This document shows, one piece after another, positions 16,798 through 25,832 of a stretch of DNA of 64,000 nt. Below the pieces are notes generated by a model. That model was not told where the DNA came from, searched no databases, and saw only the letters and a list, made by a program, of their open reading frames with translations. Each line of letters starts with the position of its first letter. The first letter of the stretch is position 1. Origin of the DNA: Constantimarinum furrinae (GTDB lineage: Bacteria > Bacteroidota > Bacteroidia > Flavobacteriales > Flavobacteriaceae); assembly GCF_014295415.1 (NCBI RefSeq), contig NZ_CP052909.1, positions 310,001 through 374,000 of the forward strand. Direction: 5' to 3'. The position numbers and the translations under genes are program-made.

Positions 16798-18303
16798 TTA
16801 CCTGTTTCTCCAGAAGAACGGTGTTAACAATATCAACACGGTAAATAATTCGAGTCGGCCTATCAACATCAAAAAAGTAGACCACCATTTAGCTGCATCG
16901 GGCAAATATCCATAATTGTGAGTGGGTCCAAGGTCTCCAAGTGCCGGACCTACATTCCCCAGTGTTGAAGCCGCACCTCCAAGGGCAGTTTTAAAATCCA
17001 GTCCCAACCAGGAAAATACCAGCACACCTACAATAAATGACAGCATATACAGTATAAAAAAGCCCAGTATATTAAAAACAATGGGCTGTCCGATTGCTTT
17101 GTTATTATAACGTACCGGAAGGATCGCATTGGGGTGCAGCGTACGCTTAAACTCCAATACGCCGTTCTTGATCATGATAAGGTGTCTTACGATCTTAATA
17201 CCACCTGCCGTTGAACCCGATGATCCTCCAAGAAACATGAGACCGAAGAAAAAAATGGTTAAAATGGGGGCCCAAACCGTATAATCGGCAGTAGCAAATC
17301 CCGTAGTGGTTACGATAGCTAAAACCTGAAACAGGCCATGCCTTATAGCGCTTTCAAGTTCTCCCCAAACCATGGGGTGAGCAATGGTTGAATCGGTAAT
17401 ATCCCCTTTAAAATAGATAAGACCTGCAGCAAGAATTGATAACCCGACAATTAAAAACAGGTAAGATTTAAACTCTTCATCTCTGAAGATCTTACTGAAT
17501 TTGGTCTTAAAAGCAAAATAGCTCAATACAAAATTCGTTCCTGCCAGAAACATGAATACCATGATAATGTATTGTATAACAGGTTGTGCATTCCAGTATG
17601 CCACACTGTTATTCTTGGTAGAAAAACCTCCGGTGCTCAAGGTACTTAAACTATGATTTATAGCATCAAAAAAGCTCATACCGGCGATCTTAAGCAAAAT
17701 GGTTTCGGCCACGGTATATCCTACATAAATGATCCACAATCTCTTCGCAGTATCGGTGATTCGCGGATGAAGTTTATCACCGCCCGGACCGGGTGCTTCG
17801 GCAGCAAAAAGCTGCATCCCTCCAATACCGAGAAGCGGTAAGATGGCGATCGCCAGAACAATGATTCCCATTCCTCCTATCCAGTGCGTGATGCTTCTCC
17901 AAATAAGGATACCTTCGGGAAGTTGTTCAATTTCAGTAACAATAGATGCTCCCGTAGTGGTATAACCACTCATGGTTTCAAAAAAAGCATTGGTAAAATT
18001 AGGAATGGCCCCCGTAAAAATATAGGGCAGCGTCCCTGCCAGCGACATACAGATCCAGCCAAAGGTCACTATAATATATCCTTCTCTTTTCTGAATTTCC
18101 TTTCGGTGATTTCTCGTGATAAACATTAGGACTACACCGCAGATGAAAACCACCGCAGCCGACTGAAGCATTTCCCAGGCTACCCCGTCTTTATAGATAA
18201 AACTAACAAGAGAGGCCAATACGATAAAACCGCCGTTTACCACAAACAACAGTCCCATGAGGTGAAGAATGATCTTATAATTTATCTTTGTGAATGAGCG
18301 CAT
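16798..18303 (-). CDS. trkH: TrkH-type potassium uptake channel subunit
   Basis: This 501-residue membrane protein of the TrkH/KtrB superfamily has the four M1-P-M2 repeats. P-loop filters are visible in SGYTTTGAS, LSTGGFSTKN, TTTGFATADY and TLGNVGPALG. It forms the K+-conducting pore and partners the RCK-domain protein TrkA. The trkA stop overlaps this ATG as TAATG (18305-18301), so synthesis is coupled. Length and filter glycines are intact. Confidence 0.95.
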   Translation of the reverse strand: MRSFTKINYKIILHLMGLLFVVNGGFIVLASLVSFIYKDGVAWEMLQSAAVVFICGVVLMFITRNHRKEIQKREGYIIVTFGWICMSLAGTLPYIFTGAIPNFTNAFFETMSGYTTTGASIVTEIEQLPEGILIWRSITHWIGGMGIIVLAIAILPLLGIGGMQLFAAEAPGPGGDKLHPRITDTAKRLWIIYVGYTVAETILLKIAGMSFFDAINHSLSTLSTGGFSTKNNSVAYWNAQPVIQYIIMVFMFLAGTNFVLSYFAFKTKFSKIFRDEEFKSYLFLIVGLSILAAGLIYFKGDITDSTIAHPMVWGELESAIRHGLFQVLAIVTTTGFATADYTVWAPILTIFFFGLMFLGGSSGSTAGGIKIVRHLIMIKNGVLEFKRTLHPNAILPVRYNNKAIGQPIVFNILGFFILYMLSFIVGVLVFSWLGLDFKTALGGAASTLGNVGPALGDLGPTHNYGYLPDAAKWWSTFLMLIGRLELFTVLILLTPFFWRNR

Positions 18304-19652
18304 TACACAAATAGTTTTTCAACTTTTTTTATGGATTGGGGAAGACAACATACGACGACTCTATCGCCATTTTTAATTTTGAAGTCTCCTAAAGCAATAA
18401 GGCCTTCTCCGTCACGTATAACGCCTCCAATAACAGCAGAACGAGGAAAGTTGATATTCCTTACATATTGATCACATACTTCAGAATTGGATGACACCAG
18501 AAATTCGAGCAGTTCGGCATTCATATTGTTGAGCTTGGTCATAGCGACTACCTCTCCTTTTCTTACATAGCGGAAGATATTGTTCGCAGCTAGAAGCTTT
18601 TTATTGATCAAAGTGTCGATACCGATAGAATGTGATAATTGAAAGTAGTCCATATTTTCTACCAGCGCAATGGTTTTGCGCACGCCTTTCGACTTGGCAA
18701 CTAAGCAAGACATGATATTGATCTCGCTGTTTCCGGTTACCGAAATAAAGGCATCCATATCGTGGATGGCCTCTTCCTGAAGTAACTCGACATTTCGACC
18801 GTCTCCATTGATCACCAGACAATTTGGAAGGTCGTCTGCCAGTTCGAAAGCCTTTTCCTTTTCACTTTCTATGAGTTTTACTCTGAAGTTTGCCTTGCAC
18901 AGATCTCGGGCCGTTTTATACCCGATTTTACTACCGCCTAGTATCATTACATTTTTGATCTCTTCCCTTACTTTTCCTGAAAGTTTATAGATCTGATCCA
19001 CACCTTCGGCATTGGTCGTGAAATATACCTGATCGCCTTCTTTAAATTTAGTATCTCCTCTGGGGATAAGGGTGTATTGCGTCCCGTAACGCTGAATGGC
19101 AATGGGAACGCACTTGAGTTCGGGGTACTTTTGTCCTATCTCCTTTAAGGTCTTTCCTACGAAAGCAGCAGTTCTTGAAAGATACAGCCCTATCATAGTC
19201 AGCGCCCCATCATCAAATTCATAGGTGTCGTTAAACGCACTTTGATTAAGAAGTAATTCTATTTCGTTTGCCGCAAGGGCTTCGGGAGAAATAAGTTCGT
19301 CAATTCCAAATTTGGTAAAGCCTACCATCTCCTTATTATCGAGGAATTCGGTATTTGAGATTCGGGCAATGGTTCGTTTGGCACCCAGTTGTTTGGCGAG
19401 TACACAAACCGTAATGTTTGTGGTTTCACTGGACGTTACTCCAATTACCAGATCGGTTCCATCTACCTTTGAATCCTTTAGTACCGCAATTGATGTAGCA
19501 TCCCCTCTTACCACACGTATATCGAGATGTGTATCGGCATAAGCCAGTGAATCTCTGTTAGTGTCAATAAGGGTGATGTCTTGCGACTCGAATGAAAGAA
19601 GTTTTGCGAGATGAAATCCTACTTCGCCGGCACCGGCAATAATGATCTTCAT
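18303..19652 (-). CDS. trkA: Trk potassium system regulatory subunit TrkA
   Basis: This 449-residue cytosolic protein has two RCK modules. RCK_N-1 starts MKIIIAGAGEVGFHLAKLL (about 1-120) with RCK_C-1 (about 140-220). RCK_N-2 starts NVMILGGSKIGYKTARDL (about 235-350) with RCK_C-2 to the end. Both N domains retain the GxGxxG-type dinucleotide site. It gates TrkH in response to NAD(H)/ATP-type ligands. It is first in the trkA-trkH operon and divergent from ubiE, with a consensus -7 element about 25 bp upstream. Confidence 0.95.
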   Translation of the reverse strand: MKIIIAGAGEVGFHLAKLLSFESQDITLIDTNRDSLAYADTHLDIRVVRGDATSIAVLKDSKVDGTDLVIGVTSSETTNITVCVLAKQLGAKRTIARISNTEFLDNKEMVGFTKFGIDELISPEALAANEIELLLNQSAFNDTYEFDDGALTMIGLYLSRTAAFVGKTLKEIGQKYPELKCVPIAIQRYGTQYTLIPRGDTKFKEGDQVYFTTNAEGVDQIYKLSGKVREEIKNVMILGGSKIGYKTARDLCKANFRVKLIESEKEKAFELADDLPNCLVINGDGRNVELLQEEAIHDMDAFISVTGNSEINIMSCLVAKSKGVRKTIALVENMDYFQLSHSIGIDTLINKKLLAANNIFRYVRKGEVVAMTKLNNMNAELLEFLVSSNSEVCDQYVRNINFPRSAVIGGVIRDGEGLIALGDFKIKNGDRVVVCCLPQSIKKVEKLFV

Positions 19653-19675
19653 AAAAAATACCCAAATAAGTTATG

Positions 19676-19683
19676 CAAAGGTA
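19676..19683 (-). promoter_or_regulatory. -7 promoter element for trkA
   Basis: On the minus strand this reads TACCTTTG, an exact TAnnTTTG match, 23 bp upstream of the trkA start at 19652. Confidence 0.5.
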
Positions 19684-19798
19684 TTGAATTTAATAGAACT
19701 TATGTAGCGTCGATGAAAATGAATTTCGCGACACTCTTCCAGAAAAGACGACCTATCAAATTGCCTGTTACTACAATCGTTATGTATAAAAAAGTATG

Positions 19799-19806
19799 TA
19801 GATTTG
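19799..19806 (+). promoter_or_regulatory. -7 promoter element for ubiE
   Basis: TAGATTTG matches TAnnTTTG and lies 26 bp before the proposed ubiE TTG start. It supports that short 5' leader. Confidence 0.5.
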
Positions 19807-19832
19807 CAGCCGGCTAAATAAAGCTTTGGGAA

Positions 19833-20564
19833 TTGGACAAAAAGATAAAACCATATAAGGATTCAGAACTCAACAAGAAAAAACAGGTTGAGCAGATGTT
19901 CGATACTATTTCGGGGAATTACGACGGACTTAACCGAGTTATTTCCTTCGGAATAGATACCCGGTGGAGAAAAAAGGTAATTAGAATGGTGTTGGCAAGC
20001 CATCCCGACAGTATTCTTGATATCGCCACTGGTACAGGTGATCTTGCCATAAAATTTGCCCAAAGATCGAATGCTTCCAAAATCGTTGGACTGGATCTTT
20101 CGGAGGGAATGCTTGAAGTCGCCAGGAAAAAAATAAAAGGAACAGCTCTCGAAGGTACTTTGTCATTTACAAAGGGAGACAGTGAAGCCTTGCCTTTTCC
20201 CGACGGCACTTTCGATGCGGTTACTGTTTCTTTCGGCATACGAAACTTCGAGGATCTTGACAAAGGTCTTTCAGAAATTTACAGAGTCCTGAAACCCGGC
20301 GGACGCTTCGTTATTTTAGAAACTTCTGTTCCGGCAAAGACACCTTTTAAGCAGGGCTATTCAGTGTACACCAAACGAATACTGCCCCTTATTGGTAAGA
20401 TCTTTTCAAAAGATAAGGTAGCATACCGCTATTTATGTGAAAGTGCTTCGGTTTTTCCCCATGGAGAAGCGCTCAACAATATTTTAAGGAAAAACGGGTT
20501 TATAGAGGTGAAAAATAAACCACAAACTTTTGGTGTAGCTACCATTTATAGCGCTACTAAATAA
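19833..20564 (+). CDS. ubiE: Demethylmenaquinone C-methyltransferase UbiE/MenG
   Basis: This 243-residue SAM methyltransferase makes menaquinone from demethylmenaquinone. The start is TTG: the frame MDKKIKPYKDSELNKKKQVEQMFD matches the usual flavobacterial N-terminus, and the next Met (residue 22, VEQMFD) would remove conserved sequence. Motifs are DTISGNYDGLNRVISFGID, the SAM loop DIATGTGDLAIKFA, GDSEALPFPD, VSFGIRNFED and the C-terminal FGVATIYSATK. Two bases separate it from porT, an order I recall from other flavobacteria. Confidence 0.95.
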   Translation: MDKKIKPYKDSELNKKKQVEQMFDTISGNYDGLNRVISFGIDTRWRKKVIRMVLASHPDSILDIATGTGDLAIKFAQRSNASKIVGLDLSEGMLEVARKKIKGTALEGTLSFTKGDSEALPFPDGTFDAVTVSFGIRNFEDLDKGLSEIYRVLKPGGRFVILETSVPAKTPFKQGYSVYTKRILPLIGKIFSKDKVAYRYLCESASVFPHGEALNNILRKNGFIEVKNKPQTFGVATIYSATK

Positions 20565-20566
20565 CT

Positions 20567-21274
20567 ATGAAGAAATTACTGTTCATACTCACTGTTGTAC
20601 TTCTGACTCAATCTGCTCAGGCTCAATTATTTAGTAGAGAGCGACTGGCTAATCTTGAGACGTTTGACCAACGATTTCTAACCTGGGGTTACTTTTTGGG
20701 CTTTAACAGCTATGATTTTAAAATTGAATACAACGACCAGATTACCGATATGGACACCGATATCATCGTGGATTCACAGTCGGGATTTAACGTAGGTCTT
20801 ATCGGTGATATGCGTGTGAACAATTATGTAAATCTACGTTTGGAACCCGGTTTATATTTTGCGCAAAGAAATTTGAGGTTTCCGGGCTTTGAGGAAGAAA
20901 AGGATATATTAAGAGAAGTAAAAGCAGCCTATATACACGTTCCACTTTTGGTAAAACTTTCCACTAAGCGGTTAAATAATATTAAACCGTTTATTGTGGT
21001 GGGGGTATCTCAATCCTTCAATCTTTCGAGCAACCAGGATAATCCCGAGGATAATTTCCAGGGGCAGTTCAGAATGACCAAAGGAACAAGTTATTACGAG
21101 CTTGGTTTCGGAATCGATTTTTACCTCTACTATTTCAAATTCACTCCGTCGATTCGCGGGGTATTCGCCTCGACCGATGAGTTAGTTCCCGATGACGATC
21201 CCAACAGTCCGTGGACCGGAAACATTAGCAGCATGAAAACACGGGGAATCTTCGTGAATTTTACCTTTCAGTAG
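20567..21274 (+). CDS. porT: PorT-family outer-membrane beta-barrel protein (type IX secretion/gliding)
   Basis: This 235-residue protein has a signal peptide (about 1-19, ending AQAQ) and an eight-strand outer-membrane barrel with alternating aromatic strands such as WGYFLGFNSYDFKI and YYELGFGIDFYLYYFKFTPSIRG. The LETFDQRFLTWGYFLGFN start and its place directly after ubiE identify PorT, a T9SS component needed for secretion in Porphyromonas and Flavobacterium. Its last 14 bases overlap the convergent RNA methyltransferase gene. Naming depends on synteny as well as sequence, because PorT-like barrels are numerous. Confidence 0.85.
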   Translation: MKKLLFILTVVLLTQSAQAQLFSRERLANLETFDQRFLTWGYFLGFNSYDFKIEYNDQITDMDTDIIVDSQSGFNVGLIGDMRVNNYVNLRLEPGLYFAQRNLRFPGFEEEKDILREVKAAYIHVPLLVKLSTKRLNNIKPFIVVGVSQSFNLSSNQDNPEDNFQGQFRMTKGTSYYELGFGIDFYLYYFKFTPSIRGVFASTDELVPDDDPNSPWTGNISSMKTRGIFVNFTFQ

Positions 21275-21986
21275 AACGCCGGAATTCGCTTAACAGAATT
21301 GCCGTGGCCGTCGCTACATTAAGACTTTCCGTCTTTTGTTCAGGACCAAACTGCGGGATGGTTATTTTTTTGTTCAGTAACCTGAGGATCTCTTCCGAAA
21401 TTCCATGGGCTTCGTTACCCATTACCAGAATTGCATTTTCATGAAGTGATGTTGCGTAAACATTTTCTCCTTCCATACAGGCTCCGTACAGAGGTTGTTC
21501 ACTTTCAATAAGTACGTGTGAGAGATCTGTATAATGCACTTCAACCCTTGCAATGGAACCCATGGTTGCCTGTATAACTTTTGGGTTGTAACAATCGGCT
21601 GTATCGGTTGAACACAATACCCTGGAAATATTAAACCAATCGCATAACCGAATGATGGTCCCCAGATTTCCGGGGTCCCTTACCGAGTCTAAAGCCAGTG
21701 TTAAGCCCGAATTAGCAATAGGTTTTGGCTTCGGAATATGAAAAACCGCCAAAGCGGTATTCGGGGTTTTTAAAAAGCTTATTTTCTTGAGTTCCGCTTC
21801 ATTTAGTTGTTGCACTTCAACAGAAAAAAGAGAGGGATCTGTAGTATACAAAGTGTGTAGTTGCATTCCCGAATCAAGTAATTCGGCAATCACTTTAGGG
21901 CCTTCAGCAATAAAAAGTTGACTTTGATCCCGGTACTTTTTTTGACCTAGACCCGTTATTAATTTTATTTGACTTTTACTAAGCAA
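21261..21986 (-). CDS. TrmH/SpoU-family RNA 2'-O-methyltransferase
   Basis: This 241-residue SPOUT enzyme has an N-terminal SpoU_sub_bind domain (KFIAEGPK-like stretch LFIAEGPKVIAELL). The catalytic trefoil-knot domain shows motif 1 LDSVRDPGNLGTIIRLCDWFN, motif 2 ILVMGNEAHGISEE and motif 3 ITIPQFGPEQKTESLNVATATAILL. It uses SAM to methylate ribose 2'-OH in rRNA or tRNA; which nucleotide cannot be told. It is divergent from the tamL gene. Confidence 0.92.
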   Translation of the reverse strand: MLSKSQIKLITGLGQKKYRDQSQLFIAEGPKVIAELLDSGMQLHTLYTTDPSLFSVEVQQLNEAELKKISFLKTPNTALAVFHIPKPKPIANSGLTLALDSVRDPGNLGTIIRLCDWFNISRVLCSTDTADCYNPKVIQATMGSIARVEVHYTDLSHVLIESEQPLYGACMEGENVYATSLHENAILVMGNEAHGISEEILRLLNKKITIPQFGPEQKTESLNVATATAILLSEFRRSTER

Positions 21987-22016
21987 ATTATAGTATTTTT
22001 GAAATAAAGTAAAGCT

Positions 22017-24611
22017 GTGCGATTGATTAAACCCCTCACAAAAATATCACTTATTTTAGGAATGGCGTTATTTCTCTATTCTTGTAACGCAGTGAAGCGG
22101 GTTGGAGAGAACGAATTGTTACTCACCGATAATACCATTTCGGTTGACGAAGAAAACATTAAGGACTCCAAGGTGTACAGCCAGTTATATCAGAAGCCAA
22201 ATTCGAAGGTCTTAGGCATACCTATAGGGATTCATATTTACAACCTAGCCGATCCAAAACCCGATTCTACTTTTCAGAAATGGTTACATAAAAAGCCGAA
22301 CAGAGAAGAACGTCTTATCAAATTCCTTTCCAAAAAGCAGGTTGTGGAGCTGGGTAACAGTTATGTGGGTTTAAATAATTGGATCAAAAATTCAGGTACC
22401 GCGCCGGTGATTATCGATGAAGCAAAAACTAAAAAATCGGTAGAGCGTTTAAAGGATTATTATTCGAGTTTTGGGTGGTTTAATACGGAAGCTGAATACA
22501 AGATCGTTCCAAATGAGAAAAAAGAAAAACGGGGTACGGTGGAGTATACTGTAAAAAGGCACCAACCCTATTTTATTGATTCTATTGCCGAAAAGATCAG
22601 TTCGCCGGTGGTGGATTCTTTGTACCGAGCAACAAAGAACAAATCGTTTATCATTCCCGGAAAGCAATTTGCCAATAATGATTTTGTGAATGAGAGAGAC
22701 CGATTGACCATTCAATTCCGCAATTCGGGACTTTTTTACTTTGAAAAGGATTATATTTCGTTTGATGCCGATACCGTAAATACCGAACATAAGGCAAATA
22801 TTACATACATCATTCCCGATCGTAAGATCACTGAAGAAGACAGCACCCGTACCGAACCCTTTAAAGTTCACAACATCACAGAAGTTAAGATCGTTACCGA
22901 TTATACCTTTGCCAACCGTGGAGAGAAATTTAAAGATTCGGCTTCGTTTAGGGGATATCAGTTATACAGTTACGATGCGTTAAAATACCGTCCCAAAGCG
23001 ATCACAGATGCGATTTCGATAACTCCAAACAGAATATTTAAAGATATAGACAGAACACTTACCTATAATCAGATAAGTGATTTGAGGATCTTCAGATATC
23101 CAAATATCAGTTATGTAGAAGATCCCAGAGATTCTACAGGGACAGGGTTGATCGCCACCGTTTTATTAACGCCGAGGAAAAAATACACCTTGGGTGTCGA
23201 CTTTGATGCCTACACTTCTACCATACAGCAGTTCGGGATTGGATTCAGTTCTACGCTGTTGATACGAAATGTTTTCAGAGGAGCGGAAACATTGGAAATC
23301 TCGGGACGGGGTAGTGTTGGTTCCTCTAAGGATGCAGCAGATAGTGAGAGTAAGTTTTTCAATATTTCGGATGTGGGCGGTGATGTAAAACTATCGTTTC
23401 CCAGTATACTGTTCCCTATTAACACTGACAGTATCATTAAAAAATACATGTCTCCCTCTACGAGTATTAGTGTTGGATTTAACGCTCAGAATAATATTGG
23501 TCTCGACAGGCAAAACATTAGTTCTATTTTCAGTTACCGATGGAAACCCGCAACGATCAAAACCTATCAGTTAGACCTTTTTAATGTACAATACGTTCGA
23601 AACCTGAACACCGACAATTATTTCAATGTCTATCAAAATTCCTTTAATATATTAAATGAAATTGCTCAACAGGTTGAAGCCAGTGACCCGGGCAGTATAA
23701 ACCCCGAATATTATACCATTAACGAAGACAATGAACTCTTTTTAAATATCCCCAATGGGGCAGATAATTTTATCACTGATGCACAAAACGGGGAATTCCC
23801 ATCGATAACAACAGGAAGCGATAATCTCATCACGTTAAACAATGTCGATGAACGAAAAGACAGACTTACCGAAAACAACCTGATATTTGCCACTAATTTT
23901 TCCTGGACCCGTGACACCCGGGATAATATCTTCGATAATAATTTTTCCAGATTGCGTTGGAAAATAGAAACAGCCGGAAATTTTCTATCTGGAATTTCCA
24001 GTATAGTCGGATTAGAAAAAAATGACGATGGGCGTTATACTGCATTAGGTGTAGCGTTTTCTCAGTATGCAAAGCTGGAAGGGGATTATATAAAGCACTG
24101 GGAACTGAACGACAATAATATTTTTGCCATTCGTGCCTTTGCAGGAATGGCAATACCCTATGGCAACAGCAACAGCATTCCCTTTACGCGAAGTTACTTT
24201 GCCGGTGGAGCGAATGATAACAGGGGTTGGAGAGCCTATGATCTGGGACCCGGTAGTAGTGGTAGTCTGAACGAGTTCAATGAGGCAAACTTTAAAATTG
24301 CTCTAAATGCAGAATACCGTTATACCATTATAGGAGGTTTTAAGGGGGCTTTCTTTGTAGATGCAGGAAACATTTGGAATATCTTCGATAATGTAGAAGA
24401 TCCGGCATCCCGGTTTGAAGGTATTGGTGACTTAACAGAGATCGCAGTAGCGTCGGGACTAGGATTACGGTATGACTTCGGATTTTTTGTGCTGCGCTTC
24501 GATCTTGGGTTTAAAACCTACAATCCTGCTCTACCGGAAGGAGCGCGATGGTTTAAGCAATATAATCTGGCAAATTCTGTCTTAAACATCGGGATAAACT
24601 ATCCTTTCTAA
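22017..24611 (+). CDS. tamL: BamA/TamA-family outer-membrane lipoprotein TamL
   Basis: The 864-residue protein uses a GTG start at 22017. Its N-terminus MRLIKPLTKISLILGMALFLYSC is a lipoprotein signal with Cys23 as lipidation site. POTRA-like segments follow (about 80-400), then a 16-strand Omp85/BamA-type barrel (about 400-864) ending YNLANSVLNIGINYPF with the expected C-terminal aromatic. The lipid anchor on an Omp85 protein is the Bacteroidetes TamL feature; TamL works with TamB in outer-membrane assembly. Complete. The next gene, fba, starts 138 bp downstream. Confidence 0.88.
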   Translation: MRLIKPLTKISLILGMALFLYSCNAVKRVGENELLLTDNTISVDEENIKDSKVYSQLYQKPNSKVLGIPIGIHIYNLADPKPDSTFQKWLHKKPNREERLIKFLSKKQVVELGNSYVGLNNWIKNSGTAPVIIDEAKTKKSVERLKDYYSSFGWFNTEAEYKIVPNEKKEKRGTVEYTVKRHQPYFIDSIAEKISSPVVDSLYRATKNKSFIIPGKQFANNDFVNERDRLTIQFRNSGLFYFEKDYISFDADTVNTEHKANITYIIPDRKITEEDSTRTEPFKVHNITEVKIVTDYTFANRGEKFKDSASFRGYQLYSYDALKYRPKAITDAISITPNRIFKDIDRTLTYNQISDLRIFRYPNISYVEDPRDSTGTGLIATVLLTPRKKYTLGVDFDAYTSTIQQFGIGFSSTLLIRNVFRGAETLEISGRGSVGSSKDAADSESKFFNISDVGGDVKLSFPSILFPINTDSIIKKYMSPSTSISVGFNAQNNIGLDRQNISSIFSYRWKPATIKTYQLDLFNVQYVRNLNTDNYFNVYQNSFNILNEIAQQVEASDPGSINPEYYTINEDNELFLNIPNGADNFITDAQNGEFPSITTGSDNLITLNNVDERKDRLTENNLIFATNFSWTRDTRDNIFDNNFSRLRWKIETAGNFLSGISSIVGLEKNDDGRYTALGVAFSQYAKLEGDYIKHWELNDNNIFAIRAFAGMAIPYGNSNSIPFTRSYFAGGANDNRGWRAYDLGPGSSGSLNEFNEANFKIALNAEYRYTIIGGFKGAFFVDAGNIWNIFDNVEDPASRFEGIGDLTEIAVASGLGLRYDFGFFVLRFDLGFKTYNPALPEGARWFKQYNLANSVLNIGINYPF

Positions 24612-24626
24612 ACCATTAAAATTTGT

Positions 24627-24634
24627 TATTTTTG
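24627..24634 (+). promoter_or_regulatory. -7 promoter element upstream of fba
   Basis: TATTTTTG matches TAnnTTTG. It gives a leader of about 110 bases before the aldolase start at 24750. Confidence 0.4.
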
Positions 24635-24749
24635 CTCTTATTCTGAAGGGATTTCTTTAGGCATTTAATCTTTTTGAAAATCGATTCAACAATGAGCTAC
24701 AAATTCTTCAGTAAAAGGGATCAAAAGCAATTTTAAATTTACCAAATCT

Positions 24750-25817
24750 ATGAGTCATACAATAAAAGCCGGTGTTGCAACAGGTGATGAAGTTCAGAAA
24801 ATTCACAATTATGCCAAGCAGAAGGGATTCGCTATGCCGGCAGTTAATGTGGTGGGATCGAATAGCGTGAATACCGTTCTGGAAACTGCGTCGGGACTAA
24901 ATGCTCCTGTGATCATTCAATTTTCTAATGGTGGCGCACATTTTAATGCCGGAAAAGGACTTTCTAATGACAACCAGCAGGCTGCAGTTCTAGGGGCTGT
25001 TGCAGGTGCAAAACATATTCATGAATTGGCAAAGGCCTATGGTGCTACAGTAATTCTTCATACCGATCATTGTGCTAAAAATTTGCTTCCTTGGGTAGAT
25101 GGCATGCTCGATGCCGGTGAGGCATTTTTCAAACAGAACGGCATTCCATTGTACAGTTCACACATGCTAGACCTTAGTGAAGAGCCTATAGAGGAGAATA
25201 TTGAGATCTGTAAAAAATATCTGGAGCGAATGAGTAAAATGGGCATGACCCTGGAGATCGAGCTGGGTATTACGGGAGGTGAAGAAGATGGCGTAGATAA
25301 TTCGGATGTAGACTCTTCTCGGTTATACACCCAACCCGAAGAAGTAGCTTATGCCTACGAAGAACTTAAAAAAGTGAGCGATCGTTTTACTATTGCTGCT
25401 GCCTTCGGAAATGTACACGGTGTATATAAGCCCGGTAACGTACAGTTAACTCCGGTAATCCTGAAAAATTCTCAGGAATATGTTCAGAAAAAATTTAATA
25501 CTGATCACAACCCAATCGATTTTGTATTTCACGGCGGAAGCGGCTCTACAGTTGAAGAAATAAGAGAAGCTATTGGCTACGGTGTGGTTAAAATGAATAT
25601 TGATACCGACCTTCAATTTGCATTTACGGAAGGCATTCGGGATTATATGACCAAAAATATTGAGTATCTTAGAACCCAGATCGGGAATCCAGATGGAAGT
25701 GACCTCCCCAACAAAAAACATTATGATCCGCGAAAATGGCTTCGTGAAGGAGAAATGACATTTAAAAAACGTTTGGAACAGGCTTTTGAAGACCTTAACA
25801 ACGTAAACACATTATAA
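24750..25817 (+). CDS. fbaA: Class II fructose-1,6-bisphosphate aldolase
   Basis: This 355-residue zinc aldolase cleaves fructose-1,6-bisphosphate to DHAP and glyceraldehyde-3-phosphate, or condenses them. Class IIA motifs are visible: FAMPAVNVVGSNSVNTVLE, the zinc/catalytic segment VILHTDHCAKNLLPW, the ELGITGGEEDGVDNS loop, FGNVHGVYKPGNV with a zinc-ligand His, and the phosphate site FHGGSGS with VVKMNIDTD. Length matches E. coli FbaA. It is 15 bp upstream of accD, in a likely shared transcript ended by the terminator after accD. Confidence 0.96.
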   Translation: MSHTIKAGVATGDEVQKIHNYAKQKGFAMPAVNVVGSNSVNTVLETASGLNAPVIIQFSNGGAHFNAGKGLSNDNQQAAVLGAVAGAKHIHELAKAYGATVILHTDHCAKNLLPWVDGMLDAGEAFFKQNGIPLYSSHMLDLSEEPIEENIEICKKYLERMSKMGMTLEIELGITGGEEDGVDNSDVDSSRLYTQPEEVAYAYEELKKVSDRFTIAAAFGNVHGVYKPGNVQLTPVILKNSQEYVQKKFNTDHNPIDFVFHGGSGSTVEEIREAIGYGVVKMNIDTDLQFAFTEGIRDYMTKNIEYLRTQIGNPDGSDLPNKKHYDPRKWLREGEMTFKKRLEQAFEDLNNVNTL

Positions 25818-25832
25818 AATACATCGACAACT

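Noticed and set aside
19611-19817. A 68-residue plus-strand ORF across the trkA start and ubiE promoter
   Set aside because: It overlaps the trkA 5' end and both -7 elements, and its sequence resembles no protein family.
24692-24736. A 14-codon leader peptide before the aldolase gene
   Set aside because: The frame is intact, but too short, with no run of a regulatory amino acid and no attenuator stem-loop beside it.
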